This document shows positions 5,615 through 6,669 of a DNA stretch of 6,669 nucleotides, piece by piece. Both the position numbers and the translations under genes were made by a program. The notes under the pieces were generated by a model that saw only the letters and a list, made by a program, of their open reading frames with translations, ran no database searches and was not told the DNA's origin. The DNA is from Planctomycetota bacterium. Its GTDB lineage: Bacteria; Planctomycetota; Planctomycetia; Planctomycetales; Planctomycetaceae. The stretch is from the NCBI GenBank assembly GCA_024278285.1, contig JAJRTM010000842.1:1-6669 (forward strand), in the 5' to 3' direction. Position 1 is the first letter of the stretch; every line of letters begins with the position of its first letter.

Positions 5615-6669
5615 ATGAACTCAGCAACAATGAAACGATATCTCCCGTTAATGGCTTGCCTGTGGCTGGTCGCGTTTTATCTCTTCTTCTATTCACAGGA
5701 ATTGCCGAACGCGCAGAAGATGGAAAATGGAGAGCAGCCGACTCGCTGGGTTGTCTGGAAAGCAGTTGACTATTTCCTTCTCGAAAATGTCGCCCCGGTT
5801 CGCGAAGAAAACAGTCCTGCTTCCGGTTGGAAATATCTGCCTGAAAGAGCCGGGTTTTTGTTCGTTGCAATTCTCGTTTACTGGGTCGCGTATTGCCTGG
5901 GGACCGGGCTGTTTCATTTGGCACGCGGAAAGATCAAGCAAATCGGTCGGCTCGAATGGCATGCGCTTTCATTGGCCGTTGGACTCTCCGGCCTTTCTTT
6001 GATCACGTTGTCTCTTGGTTTACTCGGCTTGTTAAATCGAATCGCTTTTCTGATCACGTATGCGGGAATCATTCTATTCTGGGCGGTGATGCACGCCAGA
6101 GCTGCGGGAAGTTTTTCGGCTTGGATCGGGCGGATAAAATCGTGGTTTTTGCTGACATACTACAAGGTGTCAAATGTCCAGTTGCCGATCAGCTCGCCTC
6201 GGATCTGGGGATCGATGATTTTGCTTCCGTTTCTGTTGGCGATCTTTCTGGGAGCGATGCTGCCTTCGATTGATTTCGATGTCAAAGAGTACCACCTTGG
6301 CGGCCCGAAGGAATATTATCAGGCAGGCGAGATTCATTTTCTGCCTCACAATGTTTACACCAGCTTTCCATTCTTAACTGAAATGCTGACACTCACCGGC
6401 ATGATGCTTTATGGAAACTGGTACTGGGGAGCGGTCGCGGGCAAAACGATTCTTGCAGGGTTTGCACCGCTGACAGCCTGGTTTGTCTTTCTTTTCATTA
6501 AACGAAAATGGGGAGAGACCGCCGGCTGGCTGGGGGCGATTATTTATCTCACGATTCCGTGGACTTATCGAATTTCGATCATCGCCTACACCGAAGGGGG
6601 GCTGTCTCTTTATTTAGCTGCAACTATCTTGGCAACCACGGTGACAATCGATCTGCTTGAAAAGAAGAA
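5615..6669 (+). CDS. Polytopic membrane protein resembling GT-C glycosyltransferases (3' end outside the window)
   Basis: A continuous frame of 351 codons runs from ATG 5615 to the window edge without a stop. The product starts with a signal-anchor-like segment (9-27), followed by a soluble stretch of about 50 residues, and further hydrophobic segments near 79-103, 115-140, 143-159, 199-218, 273-295, 304-318 and 328-345. After the 199-218 helix comes DFDVKEYHLGGPKEYY (220-235), with Asp220, Asp222, Glu225 and His227, then FLPHNVY (242-248). This resembles the acidic first periplasmic loop of GT-C enzymes, such as ArnT/PMT-like family 39 proteins that transfer sugars from lipid-phosphate carriers. 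An in-frame TAG at 5588-5590 limits upstream extension. Neither ATG 5615 nor ATG 5630 has a clear ribosome-binding site, so the start is uncertain. Sugar and acceptor are unknown. Confidence 0.75.
   Translation, partial: MNSATMKRYLPLMACLWLVAFYLFFYSQELPNAQKMENGEQPTRWVVWKAVDYFLLENVAPVREENSPASGWKYLPERAGFLFVAILVYWVAYCLGTGLFHLARGKIKQIGRLEWHALSLAVGLSGLSLITLSLGLLGLLNRIAFLITYAGIILFWAVMHARAAGSFSAWIGRIKSWFLLTYYKVSNVQLPISSPRIWGSMILLPFLLAIFLGAMLPSIDFDVKEYHLGGPKEYYQAGEIHFLPHNVYTSFPFLTEMLTLTGMMLYGNWYWGAVAGKTILAGFAPLTAWFVFLFIKRKWGETAGWLGAIIYLTIPWTYRISIIAYTEGGLSLYLAATILATTVTIDLLEKK

Noticed and set aside
5893..6273. 126-codon plus-strand frame
   Set aside because: It lies in another frame of the GT-C-like membrane protein, which is open for 351 codons with clear transmembrane segments.

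Overview
The window looks like a piece of a Planctomycetota chromosome, probably near Planctomycetaceae. The evidence is moderate GC content, the style of the proteins (a QueD-like enzyme with an FCAGHRL start and the wording of the GT-C type membrane protein), and intergenic gaps packed with short palindromic repeats. The phylum call is inference from familiarity with such proteins, not from a marker gene.

Layout: positions 1-569 hold no supported gene. They carry a 36-bp inverted repeat, a cluster of nested GTCCC..GGGAC and GCCCC..GGGGC palindromes, and a fragment of a third repeat. A 6-carboxytetrahydropterin synthase-like gene (queD) lies on the minus strand (570-1052). A 436-bp divergent gap follows with two perfect, operator-sized palindromes. 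All later genes are on the plus strand: a LutB-type lactate-utilization iron-sulfur protein (1489-2859), a GH15 / phosphorylase-kinase alpha-like protein (2961-4262), a Bax inhibitor-1/YccA family membrane protein (4632-5345) with a good intrinsic terminator, and the first 351 codons of a large polytopic membrane protein resembling GT-C glycosyltransferases (5615 to the window end).

The genes do not form one pathway: queuosine/pterin chemistry, lactate oxidation, alpha-glucan-type carbohydrate metabolism, a membrane stress protein and an envelope glycosyltransferase. lutB and the GH15-like gene are 101 bp apart and could be co-transcribed, but a repeat lies between them. The other genes appear to be separate units. 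lutB has no lutA or lutC beside it within the window.

The main unusual content is the repeats. At least four different palindromic families sit in the gaps. One family occurs at both ends of the window (about 96-245, 488-530 and 5446-5561), and another overlaps the lutB stop codon. No CRISPR, tRNA, rRNA, transposase or clear novel defence system was found.
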